Source of the DNA: Tardiphaga robiniae
GTDB taxonomy: Bacteria; Pseudomonadota; Alphaproteobacteria; Rhizobiales; Xanthobacteraceae
NCBI RefSeq assembly: GCF_001618955.1
Contig: NZ_LVYV01000056.1
Span: forward strand, 62,001-126,000
Reading direction: 5' to 3'
Length of the DNA: 64,000 nt
Below the pieces are notes generated by a model. That model was not told where the DNA came from, made no database searches, and saw only the letters and a list, made by a program, of their open reading frames with translations. Made by a program: the position numbers and the translations under genes. Below are positions 8,784 to 17,764 of the stretch, in pieces. Within the stretch, counting starts at the first letter, position 1, and every line of letters begins with the position of its first letter.

Positions 8784-10403
8784 CTACTTCGACAGCCAGA
8801 AGTCGTAGGCACTCGATGGCGAGTCCAGACCAGCCTCGAAGCTCAGCCCGTTGACGTTGTTCTTCGCCGCCAGAAACCAGCTCGGGGCGAACATCGGCAC
8901 GATGAAGGCCTGATCGACGCCGAGCTTCTGGATCTCATCCGTGATGGCACGCTTCTTCGCCACATCGGTCGAGCGCAGCGCTTCATCGATCAGACCCGTG
9001 ATCTGCAGATCCGGATTGGCGATGTTGGAGTACAGAAAGCCCTTGGAGCCGAGCATGTCCCACAACTCCCGCGCGGGATCCGATGGATTGTCGGTGTTTG
9101 GATAGATCGTCCAGGTGCCATTGGCATTGTTCTTGGCATATTCGCCGGCGGTGATGATGCGCAGGTTAAGATCGAAGCCGATATTCTTGCGCAGCGCGGC
9201 CTGGATGCCCTGGATCAGCACTTCGCGGTTGTCGCGGACGTAGGGCTGCGGATAACCGACGTCGATCTTCAGGCGTACGCCGTTCTTGGTGCGAAAGCCC
9301 TCAGAATCGCGGCCGGTCCAGCCGGCTTCATCGAGCAGCTTGTTGGCGCCTGCGATATTGTTGCCCCACGCACCGACCAGCGCCTTGTTATAGGCCGGGT
9401 TGGCCGGGCCGATGATGGACCATGCACGCGGCACCGTACCGAGATAGACCTGCTTGACCAGCGGTTCGAGATCGAAGCCATCACGTAGCGCGCGCCGGAC
9501 CCGCACGTCATCCGCAGGCGGAATGGTGTAGTTGATGTTGAACGTGAACGACGTGCTGGCACCGGACGGGCCGGTCAGCAATTTGAACTCGGCCTGATCC
9601 GCGAACAGCGCCACGTCGGTCGGCTGCACGCCTTCGATCAGATCGACCTGTCCAGACGTGAGCGCACCGGCACGCACCGCAGCCTCCGGCAGGAAGCGCA
9701 AGGTCACGCGATCGAGATAGGCCGGACCGGTATGCACGGCATAACCCGGTCCCCATTTGTAATCCTTGTTGCGCACGAACGCCGCCGACTGGCCGCGACT
9801 GTAGCGCTCGAACACGAACGGCCCGGTGCCCGCCAGCAGCGGCCCACCGCCGCACAGGTCGCCCTTGGCAAGGGCCTTTGGCGAGATGATCCCGAGCTTG
9901 ACGTTGGACGTGGACTCCAGGAACGTCGAATCCGGTTGCGTCAGGATGAGTTTGACGACATAGGGCGACACGACTTCGGCGCGATCGAAATATTGCAACA
10001 GCGCGACTGCATTGGTGGCGTTTTCCGGCTTCTTGACGAAATCGTAATTCGCCTTCACCGCCGCCGCGTCGAACTTTTCGCCGTCGTGGAAGACGACGTC
10101 CTCGCGCAGCTTGTAAGTATACTCCTTGCCATCCGGCGAGACCGACCACTCAGTCGCCAGCCATGGCGCGAAGGTGCCATCGGCCTTCTTGCCGACCAGC
10201 GAGTCGATATAGTTGCGCGCCACGAAAAACGCGGCCTGCTGCGACGCGCGATGCGGATCGAAGCAGCTCGGCTCTGTCGCAACGCCCCATGTGATGGCGC
10301 CGCCCGAAATCGGCTTGCCTTCCTGCGCCTGCGCAAGCTGTCCGCCCAGCATGACCGACGCGATGACGATCGCAGTGCGTGACGAAATACTAATCTTCCT
10401 CAT
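8784..10403 (-). CDS. ABC transporter substrate-binding protein, family 5
   Basis: Periplasmic binding protein of the peptide/nickel class (SBP_bac_5). The open frame extends to 10580, but the ATG at 10403 is preferred because it gives a clean signal peptide (MRKISISSRT, hydrophobic core, cleavage after AQAQ). Family landmarks are ATEPSCFDPHRA, WLATEWSVSPDGKEYTYKLR, the FHDGEKFDAAAVKANY block and LLAGTGPFVFERY. Of 539 residues the mature part holds only two Cys (EPSC and GDLC, possibly a disulfide) and two Met, again sparse in sulfur. It heads the operon with the two permeases and fused ATPase, and is divergent from the monooxygenase at 10700, with which it shares a 296-base promoter region. 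Confidence 0.92.
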   Translation of the reverse strand: MRKISISSRTAIVIASVMLGGQLAQAQEGKPISGGAITWGVATEPSCFDPHRASQQAAFFVARNYIDSLVGKKADGTFAPWLATEWSVSPDGKEYTYKLREDVVFHDGEKFDAAAVKANYDFVKKPENATNAVALLQYFDRAEVVSPYVVKLILTQPDSTFLESTSNVKLGIISPKALAKGDLCGGGPLLAGTGPFVFERYSRGQSAAFVRNKDYKWGPGYAVHTGPAYLDRVTLRFLPEAAVRAGALTSGQVDLIEGVQPTDVALFADQAEFKLLTGPSGASTSFTFNINYTIPPADDVRVRRALRDGFDLEPLVKQVYLGTVPRAWSIIGPANPAYNKALVGAWGNNIAGANKLLDEAGWTGRDSEGFRTKNGVRLKIDVGYPQPYVRDNREVLIQGIQAALRKNIGFDLNLRIITAGEYAKNNANGTWTIYPNTDNPSDPARELWDMLGSKGFLYSNIANPDLQITGLIDEALRSTDVAKKRAITDEIQKLGVDQAFIVPMFAPSWFLAAKNNVNGLSFEAGLDSPSSAYDFWLSK

Positions 10404-10699
10404 TCGGGACCGTCCGTTGGTGTTTTTCACTACCAACCACAGCTGCAACGTCTCGCATTTTCTGAAGTGATCAATGGCATGGTGTTGCCACTTCATCTGA
10501 GCGCTGCAACGCGGTAGCAATTTGTAGCGCGATCTAAATCTGCAATTCGCGCAAAGACAATGCACATCACGCGATCTCACCGTCGCGACATCAAGTTTGA
10601 AAGATCATTCGCGATGCGATGCGATCAGTGGGCGAATGTCATACGCGCAAGCCCAAATACAACTGGATCGCTCTCCGCCTCGCCCATCAGGAATGCTCC

Positions 10700-12037
10700 A
10701 TGAGTGAACGCAAACTGCATCTCAACGTGAACCTGCTCCATTCCGGGGTCTATGCATCGGCATGGCGGCTGCCGGACAGCGATCCCGGCGCATTCTACGA
10801 CGTGCAGCATTATGTGAATGTCGCGAAGATCGCCGAGCGCGGAAAGTTCGACGCGATCTTTCTCGCCGACACGCCGGCCATCACCGACCGCATCGACCTG
10901 CGGCCTTTTCAATCCATGGAGCCGACCATCGTTCTGGCAAGCGTGGCTGCCGCGACCACGCATATCGGCCTGATCGCCACCGCATCCACAACCTATAACG
11001 AGCCGTATAACATCGCGCGGCGCTTCGCGACGCTGGACCATGCAAGCGGCGGCCGCGTCGGCTGGAATGCAGTGACCACGGCGGACGCGTCTGCGAGCCG
11101 CAATTTCGGTCTGTCGAACGTGCTCGAACACGGCTTGCGCTATGAGCGCGCGAAAGAGTTCGCCGAAGTCGTGCATGCGCTGTGGGACAGCTGGGAAGAC
11201 GACGCCTTTGTCGGCGACAAGGCGACGGCGCGCTTCGTCGATACGTCGAAGGTCCACGCCATCGATCATCGCGGCACGCATTACACCGTTGCCGGTGCAC
11301 TGACTGTGCCACGCTCGCCGCAGGGACGGCCGATCACCGTGCAGGCCGGCGGTTCAAGCGACGGCCGCGACCTCGCCGCGGCGCAGGCCGATGCGGTGTT
11401 CACGCTGTCGCAATCGATCGAGGATGGCGTCGCCTATGCGCGTGATCTGCGGGCGCGGGCCGTCGCCTATGGCCGCCCGTCGGATTCCATCGTGATCCTG
11501 CCGGGCCTCGCGACCATCATCGGCAGCACCGAGGCCGAAGCGCAGCGACGGCAAGACGAGTTGTGGGACCTGGTGCCGATCCAGTACAGCCTGTCGCGAC
11601 TGGCAGGAACACTGCATGTCTCGCCCGACATCCTCGAACTCGACAAGCCACTGCCGGACATCCCACTGCCAGCCAATGCCAACCAGACGATGTTCAAGGG
11701 CACCGTCGCCATGGCTCGCAAGGATAATCTGACGGTGCGGCAATTGCTCAAGGCGCTGGGCGGCGGGGTCGGCCATCGGATCATTGTCGGAACGCCGGAG
11801 GCAATCGCGGACGATATCGAGACCTGGTTCAGGGCCGGCGCCGCCGATGGCTTCAACCTGATGCCTGACGTCTTGCCGACCGGTCTGGCCGCGTTCGTCG
11901 ACGAAGTCGTCCCCCTGCTGCAAAAGCGCGGCATCTTCCGCCGCGACTACGAGGGAACTACGCTGCGCGACCACTTCGGACTCGAACGTCCGCCCAGCCG
12001 CTATGCAAAGCGTCCCGCAGCGGCCGTCACGGCGTGA
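10700..12037 (+). CDS. LLM-class flavin monooxygenase, NtaA/DszA-like
   Basis: Flavin-dependent monooxygenase of the luciferase-like family. The ATG at 10700 is chosen over an in-frame ATG at 10619 because homology begins at SERKLHLNVNLLHSG and AGGAA precedes it. Typical blocks: FDAIFLADTPAI, RFATLDHASGGRVGWNAVTT, LWDSWEDDAFV, ITVQAGGSSDGRDLA, and a C-terminal DGFNLMPDVLP. Length is 445 residues; it contains no cysteine. It is divergent from the peptide-type importer, so the imported compound may be its substrate source. The closest described relatives act on nitrilotriacetate or aromatic sulfones; a specific substrate is not assigned. Confidence 0.87.
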   Translation: MSERKLHLNVNLLHSGVYASAWRLPDSDPGAFYDVQHYVNVAKIAERGKFDAIFLADTPAITDRIDLRPFQSMEPTIVLASVAAATTHIGLIATASTTYNEPYNIARRFATLDHASGGRVGWNAVTTADASASRNFGLSNVLEHGLRYERAKEFAEVVHALWDSWEDDAFVGDKATARFVDTSKVHAIDHRGTHYTVAGALTVPRSPQGRPITVQAGGSSDGRDLAAAQADAVFTLSQSIEDGVAYARDLRARAVAYGRPSDSIVILPGLATIIGSTEAEAQRRQDELWDLVPIQYSLSRLAGTLHVSPDILELDKPLPDIPLPANANQTMFKGTVAMARKDNLTVRQLLKALGGGVGHRIIVGTPEAIADDIETWFRAGAADGFNLMPDVLPTGLAAFVDEVVPLLQKRGIFRRDYEGTTLRDHFGLERPPSRYAKRPAAAVTA

Positions 12038-12101
12038 TATCACCATAGATGAATGCTCCCGCCGCGATCGACGGGAGCAGTCATGGTCGCGCTAACCTGC
12101 C

Positions 12102-12944
12102 CTATGGCGCGTGGAACACCAGCGCGCGCAGCTCGATGCTCTCGCGCGGCGGCGCATCCGCAGGCGCGGTCGGATCGGCGAAGGCCGTGTGCGGAGCGAA
12201 ACGTGCGACGCCGTCTTTGGTCGAATCATAGCACTTCAGCAGCAATATCTCGTCGGGCGTCATATCCGGTACGTAGTACCAGCGATGCTGCGGATTGAAT
12301 TTCACCGCGTAGGTTTCACCGACCCGGTGCTGATAGACCAGATCCGATCCGACGAGTTCGTCGAAGCGAACGGTACGTGCATCGGCGACCGCCAGTGGTG
12401 AATCCTTCAACGGGCCGCGGATCGGACGCCACAGATTGATGATCTGCACGCGCCCCTTGAGCAATTCCTCTGCGTCCTCCGGGATCAGATCGCGGACACG
12501 TTGCGGACCCGATCTATCGGTGTGATCGACATGCACCCGGGCGACAGGCTGGCGCGAGCCGTCGCCACGGTCATTGACGCCATCGACGCGCTTGCGCACG
12601 GTGTGATCGAAAATGAAGACACGGCTCGCGCCGGTGATATCTTTCAGCAGCTTCTCGGCTTCGGGATAGTAGACGTCCTTGACGTTCTCATCATCGTAGA
12701 AGTCGGAAACCGCGCTGTGCTGGTGCGCCACCGCAAAGCCGTGTTCATCGAGCGACCACTGATCGATGCTCGGTCGCGCATCATGGATCGCAACCGCATG
12801 CGGCTCCGGCTCCGCTGTGGAGCGCGGCTCGCCGGCCGGAGGATCAAATGTATAGGTACGAGGGCGGCCATAGATCGGTGCCAGGTAGTTCAGATCAGCG
12901 GTGACGAATGCACCGGCCGTGATCTTCTCGTTGAGCAGTCCCAT
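12102..12944 (-). CDS. CmcJ/NvfI-family oxidoreductase/methyltransferase-like protein
   Basis: Protein of the CmcJ/NvfI/AsaB family, named after a cephamycin 7-alpha-methoxylation partner and fungal natural-product enzymes. Recognisable blocks are ADLNYLAPIYGRPRTYTFDPP near the start, VKDVYYPEAEKLLKDITGA, FIFDHTVR, RVHVDHTDRSGPQRV, INLWRPIRGPLKDSPLAV, YYVPDMTPDEILLLKCYDS and FAPHTAF. The HVDHT and later His/Asp residues resemble a metal-binding site, but catalysis in this family is poorly understood. The start at 12944 is chosen for the GGGAG ten bases upstream. It lies convergent to a monooxygenase and divergent to small membrane proteins inside the sulfur island; no role in sulfur metabolism is established. 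Confidence 0.75.
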   Translation of the reverse strand: MGLLNEKITAGAFVTADLNYLAPIYGRPRTYTFDPPAGEPRSTAEPEPHAVAIHDARPSIDQWSLDEHGFAVAHQHSAVSDFYDDENVKDVYYPEAEKLLKDITGASRVFIFDHTVRKRVDGVNDRGDGSRQPVARVHVDHTDRSGPQRVRDLIPEDAEELLKGRVQIINLWRPIRGPLKDSPLAVADARTVRFDELVGSDLVYQHRVGETYAVKFNPQHRWYYVPDMTPDEILLLKCYDSTKDGVARFAPHTAFADPTAPADAPPRESIELRALVFHAP

Positions 12945-13117
12945 GATGGTTCTCCCGATTGACATGGGCTCATCACATTTCATGCGGCCCATTTTCTTCA
13001 ATCTGATCCCGGAGACCCGCCGCGCCAATGGGGCGCTTCAAATAAGAACGTCATTTCCCGGCAGCGTGAAAACGGATGATACGATTTCAGCATCGACATC
13101 GATTGAAGATATTTAAT

Positions 13118-13144
13118 GTTGTGATCACGACCATCGTGAACAAC
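13118..13144. promoter_or_regulatory. Imperfect inverted repeat, possible operator
   Basis: The divergent gap between the CmcJ/NvfI-like gene (12944) and the small ORF at 13312 contains a near-palindrome: left arm GTTGTGATCACGA, three-base spacer, right arm TCGTGAACAAC. It includes the perfect eight-base palindrome GTGATCAC. The size and position suit a dimeric transcription factor site, but no regulator gene is nearby and no consensus is recognised. Confidence 0.3.
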
Positions 13145-13311
13145 GTTCGGCATCGATGTTCCCGCGTAAAGCAAGACGTTGCTCGCACGCGCAAGCATTT
13201 ACGCCTCGTGACCGACGCTCCGAAAGAAGGATTGGGAGCCATTCGGCCCAACTTTGGAATTCCCAAGTGCGCTGTGTGGAGCGTTAATGGGCGCCTTCAG
13301 GAGCCGAATTG

Positions 13312-13515
13312 ATGCCACATCCGCCACTTCTCGCCGTCGCCATCGCAGGCGCTCTCGCGCTTGCGACGGCCGTCGAGACCTATCACGCCGCCCATCAGCC
13401 CAAGCCTGACATGTCCCGGAATGCTGCGGCCACAGTGACGCCAGCCCAGCAACTCGATCGCGCCCTGCAGGCACTCCGCCTCGATGCTGTCAGAGACAAC
13501 GCATCAGCCATGTAG
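13312..13515 (+). CDS. Small hypothetical membrane-anchored protein
   Basis: A 67-residue frame starting at ATG 13312 with AGGAG about nine bases upstream. The N-terminal third (PLLAVAIAGALALATAV) is a hydrophobic segment that could be a membrane anchor or uncleaved signal; the rest is polar and alanine-rich. It is followed by a second tiny membrane ORF at 13536. No family is recognised and coding status rests on the ribosome site and hydrophobic pattern only. Confidence 0.4.
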   Translation: MPHPPLLAVAIAGALALATAVETYHAAHQPKPDMSRNAAATVTPAQQLDRALQALRLDAVRDNASAM

Positions 13516-13535
13516 ACAGGAGAAGGGACCAAGGC

Positions 13536-13613
13536 ATGTATCTCGGAAAGATGATCGCTTTGGTACTGGGACACGTGACGTTCCTCAGCCTGTTCGTGTG
13601 GTGGTTTCGCTAA
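13536..13613 (+). CDS. 25-residue putative membrane peptide
   Basis: ATG at 13536 is preceded by GGAGAAGG and opens a 25-codon frame of largely hydrophobic character (MYLGKMIALVLGHV, then FLSLFVWWFR) ending with a basic residue, a pattern seen in genuine single-span micropeptides. It lies 20 bases after the preceding small ORF, so both could be one transcript. Evidence is limited to the ribosome site and membrane-helix composition. Confidence 0.35.
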   Translation: MYLGKMIALVLGHVTFLSLFVWWFR

Positions 13614-13656
13614 GCGGGGCTCTCGCCTTCCGGCAAGACCGCTTCGCGGCGTCAAC

Positions 13657-14730
13657 TCAACCGCGCGAGGCCTTCAGCAAAGCTGCCTCCCCCTTCACCC
13701 GTGGAAAGATTTGCTCGGCAAAACGCTGCATCTCACTCTCCAATGGCTGGAATTGCAGCATGAACAGCTCGATGCCGGCGGCATGGAACTCGCGGATACG
13801 GGCGGCGACCGTATCGTAGCTTCCCACCAGACCCGCAGCGGTGCCGCCATTGGTGCCCACCCGCGACGACTTCTGCATCGTCTGCATCATCACGACCTTG
13901 GGATCGGTATTAGCACGCTGGATGGCCTTCATCGGCGCGTCCTGCAGGGCGAGCGCCAGCAGACGCTGATGTGCCTGCTCGGCTTCTGCGTCAGTCTCAC
14001 GCGCGATCACGAAGGCCGACAGGCCGAAACGCAGCGGTGCGCCGGCCCGCGGTCGTGACGCCACATTGGCGATCAGTGCAGCGACATCGGCCAGCGGCTG
14101 GCCGTTGATGAACCAGACATCACCATGTGACGCGACCAGTTCGCGCGCCGGTTCGGACTCGCCGCCGACATAGATCGCGGGCCGCGCGCGGTACAGGTCC
14201 TTCGGCCGCAGCGCGTAGTCTCGGACGTCGAAATTTTCGCCCTTGTGCGTCAGCCGCTCCCCGCTCGCCAGTCGCGCAACGATCGAGATCCATTCCTTGC
14301 CATAGGCATAGCGATCGTCATGCTCGGCAAAGCCGATACCGGCTTTCTCCAACTCGGGCTTGTTCCAGGCATTGACCAGATTGAGCGCAAAGCGGCCGCG
14401 GCTGATATTCTCGATCTGCAGTGCCATCTTGGCGAGTACGACCGGATGGAAGAGATAAGGCTTGATCGCCGCGATGATCTCGATCCGGCTGGTCAGCGCA
14501 GCCAGCGCCGCTGCAGAACTCCAGGTCTCAAGTTGATCGAGATCTTCCTGATGCGGATTGATGGTGTGCTGCGCGATCAGGGTCGAATCGTAACCTAGTG
14601 CCTCGGCCTGCAGGACCAGCGCCTTGTTGCGCTCCCATGATGCATGATACGGCTCTTCGGGATCCTGATGCGCCGCCCGTGGCCCATGCACCGGTGCCCA
14701 GACGCCAAATCGAAGAGGATTCGTACTCAT
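13657..14730 (-). CDS. LLM-class flavin monooxygenase, SfnG-like
   Basis: Luciferase-like FMNH2-dependent monooxygenase, nearest in pattern to the dimethylsulfone monooxygenase SfnG branch, which converts sulfones to sulfinates. Start at 14730 (MSTNPLRFGVWAPVHG) is chosen over 14778 for its AGGCAG site and because homology begins there. Blocks: YDSTLIAQHTINPH, ETWSSAAALAALTSRIEI, MALQIENISRGRFALNLVNAW, IYVGGESEPARELVA, GDVWFINGQP and a C-terminal AAGIELFMLQFQPLE. Length of 357 residues fits. It is divergent from the second SsuC-type transporter operon at 15007. SfnG function is inferred from family resemblance, not residue-level proof. Confidence 0.82.
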   Translation of the reverse strand: MSTNPLRFGVWAPVHGPRAAHQDPEEPYHASWERNKALVLQAEALGYDSTLIAQHTINPHQEDLDQLETWSSAAALAALTSRIEIIAAIKPYLFHPVVLAKMALQIENISRGRFALNLVNAWNKPELEKAGIGFAEHDDRYAYGKEWISIVARLASGERLTHKGENFDVRDYALRPKDLYRARPAIYVGGESEPARELVASHGDVWFINGQPLADVAALIANVASRPRAGAPLRFGLSAFVIARETDAEAEQAHQRLLALALQDAPMKAIQRANTDPKVVMMQTMQKSSRVGTNGGTAAGLVGSYDTVAARIREFHAAGIELFMLQFQPLESEMQRFAEQIFPRVKGEAALLKASRG

Positions 14731-15006
14731 TGTCTGCCTCATATTCACGTCGCTCTCGCTATAAGACGACCCGCGCATGACAATGCAAGCGCCGCCATAC
14801 GCTCATGACATCGGCGGCAAAATAGCGCGGATCGAACGAGAAACTTCTTCTTCGCATGACGCGTAGCACCACAAGAAAATTCCACTGCGCTTCGCGCCGA
14901 TTAAATTTCAAGGCAGCACGCAGCTTCATTTTCCAAAAACAAGCACTGCAAAAGATCGTTCGCCTCTCAATCGCGTCGCTCGGATATCAAACTGATCTAA
15001 TATCGC

Positions 15007-15969
15007 ATGGAGAATGGTTTCGCCGAAGAAACTGAAGACGCTGCGCTTTTCGTTGCTCTATCATCGCCGCTAAATTTCAGAACTGCAGCAATGGATGGCA
15101 GGGTGAGCAACGTCGACTACGTCATTCAACAGGAGTATCGCGCGCCCACAACGCCGGCACCCACGCGCCACACTTCCGCCATTGCCAAACCCGGCGTGAA
15201 GCCAAATCTGATCGTCCTGTCCTGGATCACGCCAGTCGTCCTCATCGTTGTATGGGAAGCACTGGCGCAGGCCGGTTGGCTGTCGCCGCAAGTGCTTCCT
15301 GCACCCTCGAAGGTGCTACGCACGGCATGGAAGCTGACTTTATCCGGCTCGCTGCTGAACGATCTCGGCGTCAGCCTGCTGCGCGCGGCCGCGGGCTTTG
15401 CAATCGGCGGCAGCATCGGCTTCATCCTCGGCACGCTGGTGGGTTTCTCGCGCATCGCCGAAGCATTGATCGATCGCAGCGTGCAGATGATCCGCGCGAT
15501 CCCGTTCCTCGCCCTCGTACCGCTCGTCATCGTCTGGTTCGGCGTCGGTGAAGGACAGAAGATCTTTCTGGTCTCGCTCGGCGTCGCCTTCCCGATCTAT
15601 ATCAACACCACCCTCGGCATTCGGCAGATCGATCCGAAGCTGGTCGAGCTTGGTCGCGTCCAGGGGCTGTCCACGCTGCAATTGATCCGGCGCATCATCC
15701 TGCCCGGCGCGCTGCCGTCGATCCTCACCGGTGTCCGTTATTCGCTGGCAACGGCATGGCTGGCGCTTGTGGTGGCCGAGACCGTCGGCGCGCAATCCGG
15801 CCTCGGGTTCCTCGCCATGGACGCCCGCGAATTCCTCCGCACTGACGTGATCGTACTCACCATCGTGATCTACGCGCTGATCGGGGTTGCCGCCGACTCC
15901 ATCGCCCGGCTGCTCGAACGCAAATTGCTCGCCTGGCATCCAAACTACGGCAAGGGCGCACGATCATGA
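15007..15969 (+). CDS. ABC transporter permease, SsuC-like
   Basis: Inner-membrane permease of the sulfonate/taurine class. After a polar N-terminal region, six hydrophobic segments follow from about residue 65 (LIVLSWITPVVLIVVWEALA). IRAIPFLALVPLVIVWFGVGE is the conserved region preceding the ATPase-coupling loop VELGRVQGLSTLQLIRRIILPGA. The true start is uncertain: 15007, 15091 (ATG) and 15103 (GTG) are all in frame and none has a strong ribosome site. It overlaps the ATPase gene by four bases, forming a permease-ATPase-binding protein operon. Confidence 0.9.
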   Translation: MENGFAEETEDAALFVALSSPLNFRTAAMDGRVSNVDYVIQQEYRAPTTPAPTRHTSAIAKPGVKPNLIVLSWITPVVLIVVWEALAQAGWLSPQVLPAPSKVLRTAWKLTLSGSLLNDLGVSLLRAAAGFAIGGSIGFILGTLVGFSRIAEALIDRSVQMIRAIPFLALVPLVIVWFGVGEGQKIFLVSLGVAFPIYINTTLGIRQIDPKLVELGRVQGLSTLQLIRRIILPGALPSILTGVRYSLATAWLALVVAETVGAQSGLGFLAMDAREFLRTDVIVLTIVIYALIGVAADSIARLLERKLLAWHPNYGKGARS

Positions 15970-16679
15970 GCCCGACATCCGTGACATCAAGCGAAAGTGC
16001 CGTAACCGTGAGCGGCCTGACGCGGGCCTATGGCCCGCGGGTGGTGATCGACAGGCTGGATCTTCGTATCGGGCGCGGTGAATTCGTCGCACTTCTCGGT
16101 GAGAGCGGCTGCGGCAAGACGACGTTGCTGCGCGCCCTCGCCGGTCTCGACCCGATCCAGGGCGGACATATCGATGCGCCCGGGCGACCTGCCGTGGTAT
16201 TTCAGGAACACCGGCTACTGCCCTGGGACACACTCTGGCAGAATGTCTCGCTCGGCCTTCCCGGCGCGGATCCGCGCAAGCGCGCCGCCGCTGCTCTGGT
16301 CGAGGTCGGACTCGGCGACCGGCTGGACGACTGGCCGCGAAATCTGTCTGGCGGACAGGCGCAGCGCGTCGCGCTCGCCCGCGCGCTGGTGCAGGAGCCT
16401 CGGCTGCTGTTGCTCGACGAGCCCTTCGCCGCACTGGACGCGCTGACGCGAATTCGCATGCACGTGCTGGTCAAGGAGCTGGTCGCCCGCCACCAGCCAG
16501 GCGTTCTTCTCGTTACACATGACGTCGATGAAGCAATTGCTCTGGCCGACCGAATTCTGGTGATGCGCAACGGGGTGATCGCGTCCGAGCACCGCGCCGA
16601 TACTCACGGCGGGCCGGCTGCATCCCGCGATCAACTGCTTCGCGAACTCGGCGTCGCCACCAATCTCCAGGTCGCCTGA
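15966..16679 (+). CDS. ABC transporter ATPase, SsuB-like
   Basis: ATPase of the second sulfonate-type importer. Walker A is GESGCGKTTLLRAL near residue 38, the Q-loop is VFQEHRLLPW, the signature is LSGGQAQRVALARAL and Walker B is LLLLDEPFAALD, followed by the switch histidine in VTHDVDEA. The 237 residues match the usual SsuB/TauB length. It overlaps the permease by four bases (ATGA) and is followed 24 bases later by the Tat-exported binding protein. Confidence 0.93.
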   Translation: MSPTSVTSSESAVTVSGLTRAYGPRVVIDRLDLRIGRGEFVALLGESGCGKTTLLRALAGLDPIQGGHIDAPGRPAVVFQEHRLLPWDTLWQNVSLGLPGADPRKRAAAALVEVGLGDRLDDWPRNLSGGQAQRVALARALVQEPRLLLLDEPFAALDALTRIRMHVLVKELVARHQPGVLLVTHDVDEAIALADRILVMRNGVIASEHRADTHGGPAASRDQLLRELGVATNLQVA

Positions 16680-16703
16680 TTCCACCTCACAGGAAGCTTT
16701 CTC

Positions 16704-17714
16704 ATGTCAAAACCGTTCGTCACATCGTCACGCCGGGATTTTCTCAGCCTCGCGATGGCTGGTGTCAGCGCCTATGCCGGCATTCATCTCGCCAGCCATG
16801 ACGACGCCATCGCGCAAAGCGCCGGGCGAAAGACCGACAAGGTCCGTCTCACCTGGGGCTATCACGGCCTCACGCTGATCGCCAAGGAACGCGGCGAGTT
16901 CGAGAAGGCCCTAGCCCAGCATGACATCAAGGTGGAATGGCTCGGCCCATTCCCGAACCACGCGCCGACTTTGCAGGCGGTAACTGGTGACAGTGCTGAT
17001 TTTGGCTTTGGCGGTAGCACCACGCCCGCGCTGGCGGCCATCATCGCCGGCTCGCCGCTCGTCTTCACCCAATTCGTGCTCTACGAGCCGCGCACGACGG
17101 CGATCATCGCCAAGGATGATTCCGGCATCAACAAGGTCGAGGATCTGGTCGGCAAGTCGGTCGCGGTCAATCGGTCCGGACTTGGCGAGTTCCTGCTCAT
17201 CGCAGCGCTCGAGAAACACAAGGTCGACCGCTCCAAGGTGAAATTCGTCTATCTCAACCCGCCGGACGCAGCGCCGGCGCTCGCATCCGGCAAGGTGGAT
17301 GCCTGGTCGATGTGGTCGCCGGGCGTCGATATCGCGCGGCTGGACTACAAGGCTCACGACGTTTTCCTTGAGGGACGCGACCTGCCGTTCCAGATCGACT
17401 TCTCCTCTTACGTGACGTCACGCAAGTTCGCGAAGGACAATCCGGCCATCGTACGGGCGCTCAACGCGGCCTACGAGAAGGAAGCGCAGTGGGTCAACAA
17501 GAACACGACCGACGCCGAGCATCTCATCCAGAAGGTCGCGAAATATGACGACCGGATTCGCGACCAGTTCATCGAGCGCAAGCGCAACTACACGCTCATC
17601 CCCGTGTCGGACAAGAAATTCGTCGGAGAGCTGCAAACCGCAGCGAACTGGCTGACCGAGCGAAAGGTCCTGCCCGAGTCTGTCACCGTCTCGGATCATC
17701 TGGCCAGTCTTTAA
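16704..17714 (+). CDS. ABC transporter substrate-binding protein, SsuA-like, Tat-exported
   Basis: Periplasmic binding protein of the sulfonate/aromatic sulfonate class. The N-terminus carries a twin-arginine signal (SSRRDFLSLAMAG), so it is exported folded. Mature-domain features include the WGYHGLTLIAKERGEFEKAL start, DFGFGGSTTPALAA in the ligand region, LVGKSVAVNRSGLGEFLLI and KVDAWSMWSPG. The mature protein has no cysteine and a single methionine. AGGAAG lies upstream of the ATG. It is the third gene of the operon started by the permease at 15007 and is followed by the DszC-like enzyme. Confidence 0.9.
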   Translation: MSKPFVTSSRRDFLSLAMAGVSAYAGIHLASHDDAIAQSAGRKTDKVRLTWGYHGLTLIAKERGEFEKALAQHDIKVEWLGPFPNHAPTLQAVTGDSADFGFGGSTTPALAAIIAGSPLVFTQFVLYEPRTTAIIAKDDSGINKVEDLVGKSVAVNRSGLGEFLLIAALEKHKVDRSKVKFVYLNPPDAAPALASGKVDAWSMWSPGVDIARLDYKAHDVFLEGRDLPFQIDFSSYVTSRKFAKDNPAIVRALNAAYEKEAQWVNKNTTDAEHLIQKVAKYDDRIRDQFIERKRNYTLIPVSDKKFVGELQTAANWLTERKVLPESVTVSDHLASL

Positions 17715-17764
17715 GCTTCTATCGCCGCTCGATCCTTCCCCTGGAATCGCCGAGAAAGAATCCC

